DNA from: UBA4416 sp044340865
GTDB lineage: Bacteria > Bacteroidota > Bacteroidia > B-17B0 > Aurantibacillaceae
Direction: 5' to 3'
Assembly: GCA_044340865.1 (NCBI GenBank)
Contig: JBIISW010000022.1
Location: 1 to 22,446, forward strand
DNA: 22,446 nt
The position numbers were made by a program, and so were the translations under genes. Below the pieces are notes generated by a model, which saw nothing but the letters and a program-made list of their open reading frames with translations, was not told the origin of the DNA and ran no database searches. Shown piece by piece: positions 8,057 through 14,770 of this stretch (position 1 is its first letter; every line of letters starts with the position of its first letter).

Positions 8057-8707
8057 TTATATTTTTACTCCATATGCTAAATCTCCGGCGTCTCCTAAGC
8101 CAGGTACAATATAGGAATGAGAGGTTAATTCTTCATCAATGGCTCCACACCATATCGTAAAATCTTTTGTAGGTAAATTTGCTTTTACAAAATCAACGCC
8201 TTGTTGACTACTAATGGCGGAAATGATATGGGTGTGTTTCGGTGTTCCTTTTTCTAAAATGGCTTTATAGGCTAATACAATGGATGAACCAGTTGCAATC
8301 ATTGGGTCGCATAAAATTAATGTTTTACCATCTAAATGTGGACTAGAAACATATTCAACATGAATATCAAAACTATTGTCTTTATGATGTTTTCTATAGG
8401 CAGAAATAAAGGCGTTTTCAGCTTGATCAAAATAATTTAAAACACCAATATGCATAGGTAATCCTGCTCTTAATATGGTTGCAATTACTGGTTGATCCAC
8501 TAAGTGAGATGTTTGAGCAATGCCCAACGGAGTTTGTGTTTCCCTAGTTTCGTAACTCAATTGTTTTGAAATTTCGTAACTCATAATTTCTCCCATTCGT
8601 TCTAAATTTCTTCGAAACCGCATACTGTCTTTTTGTATAGAAGTATCTCTTAATTCAGCAACAAATTGATTGAAGATAGAATGTTGTAATGATAAATTTT
8701 GTATCAT
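8057..8707 (-). CDS. upp: Uracil phosphoribosyltransferase
   Basis: A 216-residue enzyme of standard Upp length. The PRPP-binding loop is LILCDPMIATGSS (130-142) and the uracil-binding C-terminus is PGLGDAGDLAYG (202-213), both nearly canonical. ILRAGLPMHIGV (78-89) is the other conserved segment. Upp converts uracil and PRPP to UMP in pyrimidine salvage, in the cytoplasm. No uracil permease is adjacent, although the small membrane protein downstream is only 16 bases away. The start ATG at 8707 is the only one compatible with the full family N-terminus. Confidence 0.96.
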   Translation of the reverse strand: MIQNLSLQHSIFNQFVAELRDTSIQKDSMRFRRNLERMGEIMSYEISKQLSYETRETQTPLGIAQTSHLVDQPVIATILRAGLPMHIGVLNYFDQAENAFISAYRKHHKDNSFDIHVEYVSSPHLDGKTLILCDPMIATGSSIVLAYKAILEKGTPKHTHIISAISSQQGVDFVKANLPTKDFTIWCGAIDEELTSHSYIVPGLGDAGDLAYGVKI

Positions 8708-8755
8708 AATTAGAAAGGTTGGTAAATTTAGACGCTCTAATTTAAAGTTTATAAT

Positions 8756-9643
8756 CTATAAATTATAATTTTTCTTACTGACTAAAAACACACCAAAAAT
8801 AATGCAGAGTGCAGATGCAATTTTGATTGGCGTTATATCATCCTTACCAAACGAAACGGCAATGAGCGTTGCTAAAAAAGGTTGAAAATATATATACATA
8901 CTCACAACCGACGAACTTAATGCCTTGAGCGCATACATATTTAATAAATAGGCTAAAAAGGTAGTTCCTATGACAACAAAGGCCATTCCAAATAAAATAT
9001 TGGACGATAAATGCAACCAATCCACTTCATATATAGCTGGTAAACCAAATGGCGCCATATAAATAAATCCAAATAAAAATAGCCATTTCATAACAGTGAT
9101 GGTTTGATATTTAATCATATAAGGTTTTGCCATCACTACAAAAATAGCCCAAGACAGAGAATTAATTAAGGTCATGATATCGCCAACAAGTGTTTCGCTC
9201 CCAAAACTAAATGTATCTTTAAATAACAATAATAAAAGAGCTCCTGTTACACCCAATAGTAATCCACTAATTTTAAATATAGTTAGTCGCTCTTTAAAAA
9301 CAATAATTGTAAATAACATCACTGCAATTGGATTACTAACCATGATTATGGCCGAATTAATGGGTTTTGTGAGACTAAGTCCATAAATAAAAAAAACTTG
9401 ATTGATACAAACTCCAAATAATGCCAATACCATTAATTTTTTTAAATCTGTTTTTTCAATTTTTTCTGATTTTATAAAAAAAGAGAATGTCCAAAATAAA
9501 ATGAAAGCACCAACAATACGAAGCATAACCAAACCGATTGGTTTAATGGCGTGTGGCATTAAATCTTTTGCAACGATATAATTTAAAGCATAAATTACTT
9601 GAGCAATAAATAAAGATACATGTGCTTTTACAGAAGAGTTCAT
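8756..9643 (-). CDS. EamA/DMT family transporter
   Basis: A hydrophobic protein with about ten membrane helices arranged as two EamA repeats. Features include an N-terminal SLFIAQVIYALNYIVAKDLM, the mid-protein GVTGALLLLL, and a C-terminal repeat ending in a basic tail (SKKNYNL). Drug/metabolite transporters of this family export amino acids, metabolites or purines; the substrate cannot be read here. I take the start as ATG 9643-9641 (295 residues). An in-frame ATG at 9703 would add 20 non-hydrophobic residues and overlap the divergent gene at 9686, so it is less likely. It lies 48 bases upstream of upp, so the two could be co-transcribed. Confidence 0.85.
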   Translation of the reverse strand: MNSSVKAHVSLFIAQVIYALNYIVAKDLMPHAIKPIGLVMLRIVGAFILFWTFSFFIKSEKIEKTDLKKLMVLALFGVCINQVFFIYGLSLTKPINSAIIMVSNPIAVMLFTIIVFKERLTIFKISGLLLGVTGALLLLLFKDTFSFGSETLVGDIMTLINSLSWAIFVVMAKPYMIKYQTITVMKWLFLFGFIYMAPFGLPAIYEVDWLHLSSNILFGMAFVVIGTTFLAYLLNMYALKALSSSVVSMYIYFQPFLATLIAVSFGKDDITPIKIASALCIIFGVFLVSKKNYNL

Positions 9644-9685
9644 TTTAGTTAACAAATATGCAGTATTATTTCCGAAATTTACCAC

Positions 9686-10456
9686 ATGATTTTTATTGAC
9701 CACTTAAAAAATAAAATTGAATTAGCGCACATTCCCAAACGAATTGTCTCCTTGGTTCCGTCTCAATCTGAATTATTGTGGGATTTAGGTTTGCAAGACG
9801 AACTCGTTGGCATTACAAAATTTTGTATTCATCCTCCAAATATGTTTAAACTTAAAGATAGAGTAGGTGGAACAAAAACACTTAATCTTAATAAAATAAG
9901 AAGTTTGAAGCCTGATTTAATTATAGGAAATAAGGAAGAAAATGAATATGCTCAAATAAATGAATTACAAAAGGAATTTCCAGTTTGGATGAGTGATATT
10001 TATAATTTGAAAGACGCCTATAAAATGATTAGTGATATTGGTGAATTAGTAAATAAAAAAAATGAAGCTAATGTATTGATTTCAGAAATTCAAAAGTCAT
10101 TTTCATTAATCAAAAAACACCACAAAACAGTTTTATACCTCATTTGGAAAAATCCCTATATGGCTGCGGGTAAGTCAACATTTATTGGTGACGTATTAAA
10201 TGAAATGGGTTTAATGAATGTTTTAGAAACTAATGATTTACGATATCCAGAAGTATCATTAGAAAATATAAAAAATTTAAATCCGGAATTAATTTTTTTA
10301 TCATCAGAGCCATTTCCTTTTAATGAAAAACATATCAATGAATTAAGGCAAATAGCTCCAAATGCTACAATTAAATTAGTAGATGGAGAGTTATTTAGTT
10401 GGTACGGAAGTCGGTTATTAAAAAGTGTAACTTATTTAAATCAATTAGAATTATGA
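9686..10456 (+). CDS. BtuF/FepB-like helical-backbone metal receptor without signal peptide
   Basis: A 256-residue protein with the fold signature of periplasmic cobalamin/iron-siderophore binding proteins: PKRIVSLVPSQSELLWDLGL at the start, LKPDLIIGNK (about 74-83), and LNPELIFLSSEPFPF in the second lobe. However, the domain begins almost at residue 1: there is no signal peptide or lipobox, and the in-frame codons upstream (back to a TAA at 9650-9652) encode none. It should therefore be cytoplasmic unless exported otherwise. No ABC permease or ATPase gene is adjacent. A role in handling corrinoid or metal inside the cell is only a guess. It diverges from the EamA gene (42-base gap) and overlaps the convergent POT gene by 6 bases. 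Confidence 0.78.
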   Translation: MIFIDHLKNKIELAHIPKRIVSLVPSQSELLWDLGLQDELVGITKFCIHPPNMFKLKDRVGGTKTLNLNKIRSLKPDLIIGNKEENEYAQINELQKEFPVWMSDIYNLKDAYKMISDIGELVNKKNEANVLISEIQKSFSLIKKHHKTVLYLIWKNPYMAAGKSTFIGDVLNEMGLMNVLETNDLRYPEVSLENIKNLNPELIFLSSEPFPFNEKHINELRQIAPNATIKLVDGELFSWYGSRLLKSVTYLNQLEL

Positions 10457-12091
10457 TTCTTTAAATGCTTGATTTAAGCGTTTTAATAACAAAAACATAA
10501 TGCCGGTTGCAATTAACAATAATAGGCAGTTTACTAAAAAGAAATTGCCTTTATCATCAAATTTATCCCAGTTTTTTGCTAAAACACCACTCAACTTATT
10601 TCCAATGGCAGTTGCTAAGCTCCAACCGCCCATCATTAATGCAGTAAATCTTAAAGGCGATAATTTAGAAACCATGGATAATCCCATTGGACTTAAAAAT
10701 AACTCGCCAATGGTGATAACGCCATAACTACCTACGAGCCACATCGCACTTACTTTATTTATTCCGTTATTGGAGTAATGAACGGCTAAAACCATAACTA
10801 GCGTTGATAAAGCCGAAATTAATAACCCGAAGGCTATTTTGGTTGCTGTGGTTGGTTCTTTTTTCTTTCGTCTTAAAAAGCCAAAAAACATGACGATTAA
10901 CGGTGTGAGCGTTACAACAAAAAATGGATTAATGGATTGAAATAATTCGGTAGGAATTAAGTTTAAAGATTTGTCTGGTTCTGGATATTTTTCGGGAGCT
11001 AAATTTTTAAAGTAAGATGGATATCCAAATTCTTTAATAGGTGTGCCATTCGCATCTTTTATCTTCCGAAAATGTTGATCAAGTTTAACAACGGAATCTT
11101 TTTTAGCCACAACTGAATTGTCGCATATATACATGGATTGTGTTGGTTTAACTAATGCACTTGGCATTTCACGGTCTGTATAAGAGTTGGCGTATGTTGT
11201 TAAGGCTGTTCCATTCAATTTAAATACTGCCCAAAAAACAATTACAATTCCAAATATGGTAAACATGGTTCCCATCGGTTTTTTCTCTTCAGTAGTGCAG
11301 CTTTTATAAACGGTATAATAAAAATAAATAACAGGAATACATGCAAATAAGAAGGCGTCTGTACTATCACTACCAAAAATCGTATCTGGAATCATCCAAC
11401 CAATTACTCCAAATCCTACAGCTATTCCTAATACGGCTAAGAAACGCATGATCACTGGCTTGTCTTCAGCTGTTGGTTCTTTTCTAACATCCACATGCTT
11501 GTAGTGTTTCATACCAAACCAAAAAGTGATTACACCAATAAACATACCGCAACCAGCGGCGATAAAGGCCCAATTCCAACCATATTTAATGCGCATATAA
11601 GCAGCAATAAAATTGCATAAAAAAGCACCCAAATTAATACTCATGTAAAATAAATTATAGCCTGTATCTTTGTTAGCTTTGTATTGCGGGTCGTTATATA
11701 AGTTGCCTAATAACGTTGAAATATTTGGCTTAAAAAAACCATTACCAACAATCATAATACTCAGCGATGTAAAAAAAGCCCATTCCTCTCTGATGGAAAG
11801 TAAACAATAACCTATGCCCATTAAGATGCCACCAAAAGTTACAGAAAACCGATACCCAAATTTCATATCAGCTAACAATCCACCAACAAAAGGTGTTAAA
11901 TACGCGCAAGCAATAAATGTTCCAAAAATATCAGCGGCTTTCGCATTTTCCCATCCAAAGCCTCCACTAACAGAATCGGTTGTCATATATAGGAAAAATA
12001 TGCCAATCATTAAATAGTAACCAAAACGTTCCCAAAATTCTGTAAATGCTAAAAATAATAATCCTTTAGGGTGTTTTGATACTGATGACAT
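10451..12091 (-). CDS. POT/PTR2 family proton-dependent oligopeptide transporter
   Basis: A 546-residue MFS protein. The N-terminal TEFWERFGYY is the POT ExxER motif for proton coupling, and FYMSINLGAFLCNFIA is the PTR2 signature (FYxxINxGS). About 12-14 membrane helices are visible. Between helices in the C-terminal half is a hydrophilic segment of roughly 80 residues (around 300-380, rich in K, D, P and Y), a periplasmic insertion that is seen in Bacteroidota POTs. The protein would import di- and tripeptides with protons across the inner membrane. Genes on both sides are unrelated; a 60-base gap separates it from the upstream small exported protein on the same strand. Confidence 0.92.
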   Translation of the reverse strand: MSSVSKHPKGLLFLAFTEFWERFGYYLMIGIFFLYMTTDSVSGGFGWENAKAADIFGTFIACAYLTPFVGGLLADMKFGYRFSVTFGGILMGIGYCLLSIREEWAFFTSLSIMIVGNGFFKPNISTLLGNLYNDPQYKANKDTGYNLFYMSINLGAFLCNFIAAYMRIKYGWNWAFIAAGCGMFIGVITFWFGMKHYKHVDVRKEPTAEDKPVIMRFLAVLGIAVGFGVIGWMIPDTIFGSDSTDAFLFACIPVIYFYYTVYKSCTTEEKKPMGTMFTIFGIVIVFWAVFKLNGTALTTYANSYTDREMPSALVKPTQSMYICDNSVVAKKDSVVKLDQHFRKIKDANGTPIKEFGYPSYFKNLAPEKYPEPDKSLNLIPTELFQSINPFFVVTLTPLIVMFFGFLRRKKKEPTTATKIAFGLLISALSTLVMVLAVHYSNNGINKVSAMWLVGSYGVITIGELFLSPMGLSMVSKLSPLRFTALMMGGWSLATAIGNKLSGVLAKNWDKFDDKGNFFLVNCLLLLIATGIMFLLLKRLNQAFKES

Positions 12092-12151
12092 AAGTTGTAA
12101 TTTAAAATATAATAAAATAGATAGTTTTTCTTTAAAGATATTAAATATGCT

Positions 12152-12565
12152 TTACTTAATACTAAATTTATTAGATAATATAATTTTTGAAGTTTGAGTG
12201 TTTTTAATAATTATTGTAATATTTTTTGTTTCACTAGAAATACCTTCCACAAGCGTTTCAAAAAGGGTATCTTGTATGGTGTGAGAATATTGCATGCCAA
12301 TAATTGGAACTAAAACATACGTATTAACTTTGTCTGTTTTATTTAACTTACCATTTTCGATCATGATTTTATGATGCGTGTTTAAACTATCAGGTATTTT
12401 AATAAAAAACAAATCGGTACTATTTTTAAAAATAGTATCATTTTTTACACCAATTTGATTAAATAAAAAACGATTGTCTTCTCTTTTTAATTTAATTTGG
12501 TGTTGACTTTTTAAATGAAAAGCACATAAAATATAAAGGAAAATCAGATTTATTTTTGCAACCAT
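12152..12565 (-). CDS. Small exported protein, function unknown
   Basis: A 137-residue protein that I do not recognise. Residues 1-20 form a signal peptide (MVAKINLIFLYILCAFHLKSQ, cleavage probably after SQ). The rest is hydrophilic and beta-rich, with alternating patterns such as NITIIIKNTQTSKIILSNKFSIK at the end and no cysteines in the mature part. Its ATG lies inside the 3' end of the upstream MauE/thioredoxin gene (16-base overlap), which implies translational coupling and a shared role in the periplasm or membrane. A chaperone or substrate of the redox partner is possible but unsupported. Confidence 0.6.
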   Translation of the reverse strand: MVAKINLIFLYILCAFHLKSQHQIKLKREDNRFLFNQIGVKNDTIFKNSTDLFFIKIPDSLNTHHKIMIENGKLNKTDKVNTYVLVPIIGMQYSHTIQDTLFETLVEGISSETKNITIIIKNTQTSKIILSNKFSIK

Positions 12566-13494
12566 TTCTCTATTTCTGTTTGATCAAGGTGCATGTAATC
12601 AACCCAATTTTCAACAACGGAATTATTTACCATATAAATGGCTGGCATATCTAATCCAGCTAAATAAATAAAATTTTTCCCGTTTAAAATACAATACTGA
12701 ATATCTGTGGCCTTGGTGTCTTCGAAAAATGGTTTAATTTTTTCATCTTCACCATTTAAGACCAAATACATACTAATGCTTGGTTTTTTTTCGTGTATGA
12801 TTCGCAATTTTTTTGCAGCTATGCGGCAATGAGGACAACTCATGCTCATAAATGCAATAATGTGTTTCCCCTTACTTAAACTTGTTGGAGGAATGTTTTT
12901 TTTAGCGTCTTTATATAAACTATCTAGTTCTAGTTTAAAATGATCTTCTTTTTTGGTTAAGTATGCCGAAGAATAATCTAAATCAACGTAATTTAAAATG
13001 TGAGGTAAGGCAAACGAACCTAAAAATAAAACGCCCAATAACCATTTACTTATTCTTCCATAGTTTAATCCGTTGTAGTATTTATAAATAAAAAAGCAAG
13101 CTACTAATGTTATTCCATTTTTAATTAAAGCTTCAAGAGGTGTCATGGATATTTTATTTCCAAAACAGCCGCAATTACCATTATTGCCTGTATTAATAAT
13201 AACAAATACTAAATACAAGCAAAATATGAGTAACGAAACGACCGTTAATTTAATAGTTAATCGCTTAATCAATAACCCGAAAATCAGTAGTAACCCAATA
13301 AAAAATTCTAAACCAATCATAAATCTTGCAATGAAAGGAGCTGTGCGCCAACCAGCAATACCAATGTCAACAAATGTAAATTCAAATGGCTCAATGGGTT
13401 GTAACTTTGCATAGCCGCTATAAATAAATAATAAGCCCATTGCCGAACTTATCATAAAAAGAAAAATGTTAAGTAAAAGTTGTTTTCTTGTCAT
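12550..13494 (-). CDS. MauE/DoxX-like membrane domain fused to periplasmic thioredoxin-like domain
   Basis: A 314-residue two-part protein. Residues 8-165 hold about five membrane helices with GYAKL near 27-31 and the cysteine motif NCGCFG (107-112; C108, C110), characteristic of MauE-type quinone/disulfide-relay membrane proteins. Residues about 190-314 form a thioredoxin-like domain with active site SCPHC (C220, C223) and the cis-proline segment LDMPAIYMV (P284). A cysteine at 268 is extra. The likely job is passing electrons through the membrane domain to a periplasmic thioredoxin. Similar fusions occur in Bacteroidota (the BT_3928-type group, as I recall). The downstream small exported gene overlaps it by 16 bases. 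Confidence 0.8.
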   Translation of the reverse strand: MTRKQLLLNIFLFMISSAMGLLFIYSGYAKLQPIEPFEFTFVDIGIAGWRTAPFIARFMIGLEFFIGLLLIFGLLIKRLTIKLTVVSLLIFCLYLVFVIINTGNNGNCGCFGNKISMTPLEALIKNGITLVACFFIYKYYNGLNYGRISKWLLGVLFLGSFALPHILNYVDLDYSSAYLTKKEDHFKLELDSLYKDAKKNIPPTSLSKGKHIIAFMSMSCPHCRIAAKKLRIIHEKKPSISMYLVLNGEDEKIKPFFEDTKATDIQYCILNGKNFIYLAGLDMPAIYMVNNSVVENWVDYMHLDQTEIEKWLQK

Positions 13495-13521
13495 AGATTA
13501 CGAAGGTAATTATTTAAACAT

Positions 13522-13558
13522 AAAAAAGCTCTCGTAAATTCATACGAGAGCTTTTTTT
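13522..13558 (-). terminator. Terminator after lipoprotein gene A (can act on both strands)
   Basis: Perfect stem AGCTCTCGTA (13527-13536) with TACGAGAGCT (13543-13552), 6-base loop, flanked by A and T runs. It ends the 13572-13817 transcript. It also lies directly upstream of the MauE/thioredoxin gene on the same strand, insulating it. Confidence 0.85.
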
Positions 13559-13571
13559 AATAACTTGTAAT

Positions 13572-13817
13572 TTATTTTAATTTACAAGTTCCTGAAGCTG
13601 AAGTTGGCTGAGCAACTCCACCATAAGTTACAGTAGTTTTGCTACCGTTTTGAGCTTCACACCAAGTTTTAGCATCTTTTTTAGTGCTTTTTACTTTGGT
13701 AGTTGCAACATAACTAACTCCACCTAAAGAATCTGTACACTCACAAGTTCTGTCTTTACGGCATGATACCACTGAAATTGCTACGAAAGCAACTGCTAAT
13801 AATGTAATTTTTTTCAT
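13572..13817 (-). CDS. Small cysteine-rich lipoprotein, tandem paralog A
   Basis: An 81-residue protein of unknown function. The signal peptide MKKITLLAVAFVAISVVSC ends in a lipobox, giving lipidated C19. The mature part has four more cysteines: C25 and C27 (CEC), C53 and C78, enough for two disulfides, plus the KSTKKDAKTWC block. It is the first of three tandem paralogs (the others at 14024-14266 and 14475-14696). Signal peptide and upstream leader are almost identical between copies while the mature parts differ greatly apart from the cysteine frame and the K-rich block. Each copy has its own -7 box and terminator. By analogy to other SxxC lipoproteins it sits in a membrane facing the periplasm or surface. 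Confidence 0.8.
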   Translation of the reverse strand: MKKITLLAVAFVAISVVSCRKDRTCECTDSLGGVSYVATTKVKSTKKDAKTWCEAQNGSKTTVTYGGVAQPTSASGTCKLK

Positions 13818-13844
13818 TTTTTTTAGTTTTTAAAGATTAAGGCG

Positions 13845-13852
13845 TAAAATTA
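13845..13852 (-). promoter_or_regulatory. Probable -7 box of lipoprotein gene A
   Basis: On the minus strand this reads TAATTTTA, 27 bases before the ATG. The equivalent positions of copies B (14294-14301, TAATTTTA) and C (14728-14735, TAATTTTG, an exact TAnnTTTG match) are conserved. No clear -33 TTG is present. Confidence 0.45.
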
Positions 13853-13933
13853 AATAATTATTTTCATAAAAAAAACATTTATCGAATAAAATTTAATTTT
13901 TAACTTATATTTATGTCAATTGGCCTATTTTGC

Positions 13934-13973
13934 TAAATATTTTAAATAACCCTATTTGAATTTTTAATAATAA
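13934..13973. repeat. 40-bp intergenic repeat, copy 1 (between lipoprotein genes A and B)
   Basis: This AT-rich segment starts TAAATATTTTAAATAA and contains CCTATTTGAATTTT. It recurs at 14380-14418 with one substitution and one T fewer. Both copies lie just beyond a terminator of the next paralog, showing that the duplicated unit includes intergenic sequence. Confidence 0.8.
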
Positions 13974-14009
13974 AAAAAGCCCCCGTAAATTAATACGAGG
14001 GCTTTTTTT
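13972..14009 (-). terminator. Terminator after lipoprotein gene B
   Basis: The stem pairs 13979-13987 with 13994-14002 around a 6-base loop, flanked by A and T runs. In minus-strand RNA all nine pairs form, one of them G-U. In plus-strand RNA that position would be a C-A mismatch, so the structure favours minus-strand transcription from gene B. It is homologous to the terminator at 13522. Confidence 0.82.
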
Positions 14010-14023
14010 GAATCAAAAAATGA

Positions 14024-14266
14024 TTAGTTTAGTTCGCAAGTAATTTCAACTTGAGTAGTAGTAGTTGCACCAGTAAGTGGGTTAACAACAACATTGTCAT
14101 ATTTACTGCTTAAGCAAGCTGCGCGAGCATCACCTTTTTTCGCTTTTGTGTAAGTGGTTTTTGAAACTTCAACGCCTGAAGATTTACAAGTACAAACTCT
14201 GTCCTTTTTGCAAGAAGCAAAAGAAATTGCTACAAAAGCAACTGCTAATAATGTAATTTTTTTTAT
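14024..14266 (-). pseudogene. Small cysteine-rich lipoprotein, tandem paralog B, with ATA at the start position
   Basis: An intact 80-codon frame homologous to copies A and C: residues 2-19 read KKITLLAVAFVAISFASC with lipobox FASC, then C25 and C27 (CTC), C51 and C77, ending at TAA 14026-14024. At the position of the sisters' ATG this copy has ATA (14266-14264). An in-frame TAA lies two codons further upstream, and no ATG, GTG or TTG occurs anywhere in the frame. So it is either a paralog silenced by start-codon loss or one translated weakly from ATA. The absence of any stop or frameshift, and the retained -7 box and terminator, suggest recent silencing or residual expression. I label it pseudogene for caution. 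Confidence 0.7.
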
Positions 14267-14293
14267 AAATTTTTAATTTTTAAGATTACGGTG

Positions 14294-14301
14294 TAAAATT
14301 A
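14294..14301 (-). promoter_or_regulatory. Probable -7 box of lipoprotein gene B
   Basis: Minus strand TAATTTTA, 27 bases before the ATA start position, within a block (GTAAAATTAAATAATT on the plus strand) shared with copy A. No -33 TTG is evident. Confidence 0.4.
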
Positions 14302-14315
14302 AATAATTGTTTTAG

Positions 14316-14344
14316 TAATAAAATTTATCGAATAAATTTTATTA
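14316..14344. repeat. Perfect inverted repeat upstream of lipoprotein gene B
   Basis: Arms TAATAAAATTTAT (14316-14328) and its exact complement ATAAATTTTATTA (14332-14344) surround CGA. It sits just upstream of the B -7 box, over the -33 region. A shorter related core, TTTATCGAATAAA, occurs at the same place upstream of gene A (13869-13881). It could be an operator or a hairpin; AT-richness makes chance symmetry easier. Confidence 0.5.
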
Positions 14345-14379
14345 TTAAACTTGTATTTATTCTAATTTATTTAATATAT

Positions 14380-14418
14380 TAAATATTTTAAATAATCCTA
14401 TTTGAATTTTAATAATAA
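14380..14418. repeat. 40-bp intergenic repeat, copy 2 (between lipoprotein genes B and C)
   Basis: Second copy of the 13934-13973 segment, with one base substitution (ACCC to ATCC) and one T fewer. It immediately precedes the gene C terminator on the plus strand, just as copy 1 precedes the gene B terminator. Confidence 0.8.
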
Positions 14419-14424
14419 TCAAAA

Positions 14425-14456
14425 AAAAAGGTTTTCAAATGAATGAAAACCTTTTT
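14425..14456 (-). terminator. Terminator after lipoprotein gene C
   Basis: Perfect stem AAAAAGGTTTTCA (14425-14437) with TGAAAACCTTTTT (14444-14456), loop of 6 bases. Its sequence is unrelated to the GC-rich terminators after copies A and B, although the position is equivalent. Confidence 0.78.
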
Positions 14457-14474
14457 AAATAATTTATTCAAAAA

Positions 14475-14696
14475 TTATTTGATTTTGCAAGTAGTAGTAC
14501 TAAAACCAGCATTTGATGTATTTAAAGCTTCACAAGAAGATGTAGCTTTCTTTTTAGTGTTTTTGATAGTAGTGCTTGTAACAACATCACCAGGAATAAT
14601 AGTGTTAACAGTTGTACATTCACAATTGTAATTTTTTTTGCAAGAAGCAAAAGATATTGCTACGAAAGCAACTGCTAATAATGTAATTTTTTTCAT
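14475..14696 (-). CDS. Small cysteine-rich lipoprotein, tandem paralog C
   Basis: A 73-residue paralog of copies A and B. Signal peptide MKKITLLAVAFVAISFASC with lipidated C19, then C25 and C27 (CEC), C55 and C70, with the shared block KNTKKKATSSCEA and the ending TCKIK, close to TCKLK in copy A. The mature region is otherwise different and shorter. The 5' coding bases and the leader AATCTTTAAAAACTAAAAAA before the ATG match copy A, so expression signals are shared. It is upstream-most in the direction of transcription and has the best -7 box (TAATTTTG at 14728-14735). The function is unknown. Confidence 0.8.
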   Translation of the reverse strand: MKKITLLAVAFVAISFASCKKNYNCECTTVNTIIPGDVVTSTTIKNTKKKATSSCEALNTSNAGFSTTTCKIK

Positions 14697-14727
14697 TTTT
14701 TTTAGTTTTTAAAGATTAATAATATTA

Positions 14728-14735
14728 CAAAATTA
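14728..14735 (-). promoter_or_regulatory. -7 box of lipoprotein gene C
   Basis: Minus strand TAATTTTG, an exact TAnnTTTG match, 31 bases before the ATG. The -33 position (19 bases away) falls at the edge of the palindrome at 14755-14770 and has no TTG. Confidence 0.5.
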
Positions 14736-14754
14736 TATAAATTTTATTTTTATT

Positions 14755-14770
14755 AATGTTAATTAACATT
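14755..14770. promoter_or_regulatory. Perfect 16-bp palindrome and TTAACATTT direct repeats upstream of gene C
   Basis: AATGTTAATTAACATT is a perfect palindrome at the -33 position of the gene C promoter. Its right half continues into tandem TTAACATTT units with a 9-base period (14763-14788). This layout suits a repressor or activator site for gene C, but the sequence is very AT-rich. Confidence 0.4.

Noticed and set aside
9644..9703. Upstream in-frame ATG extending the EamA transporter by 20 residues
   Set aside because: The added residues are polar, precede the first helix and would overlap the divergent gene's start; ATG at 9643 fits the family better.
14443..14631. Plus-strand reading frame of 62 codons
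   Set aside because: It is antisense to lipoprotein gene C and begins in its terminator; the minus frame has signal peptide, lipobox and paralogs.
13522..14770. Lipoprotein array as an insertion sequence or integron-like element
   Set aside because: No transposase, integrase, terminal inverted repeats or target duplications are visible; tandem duplication explains it.
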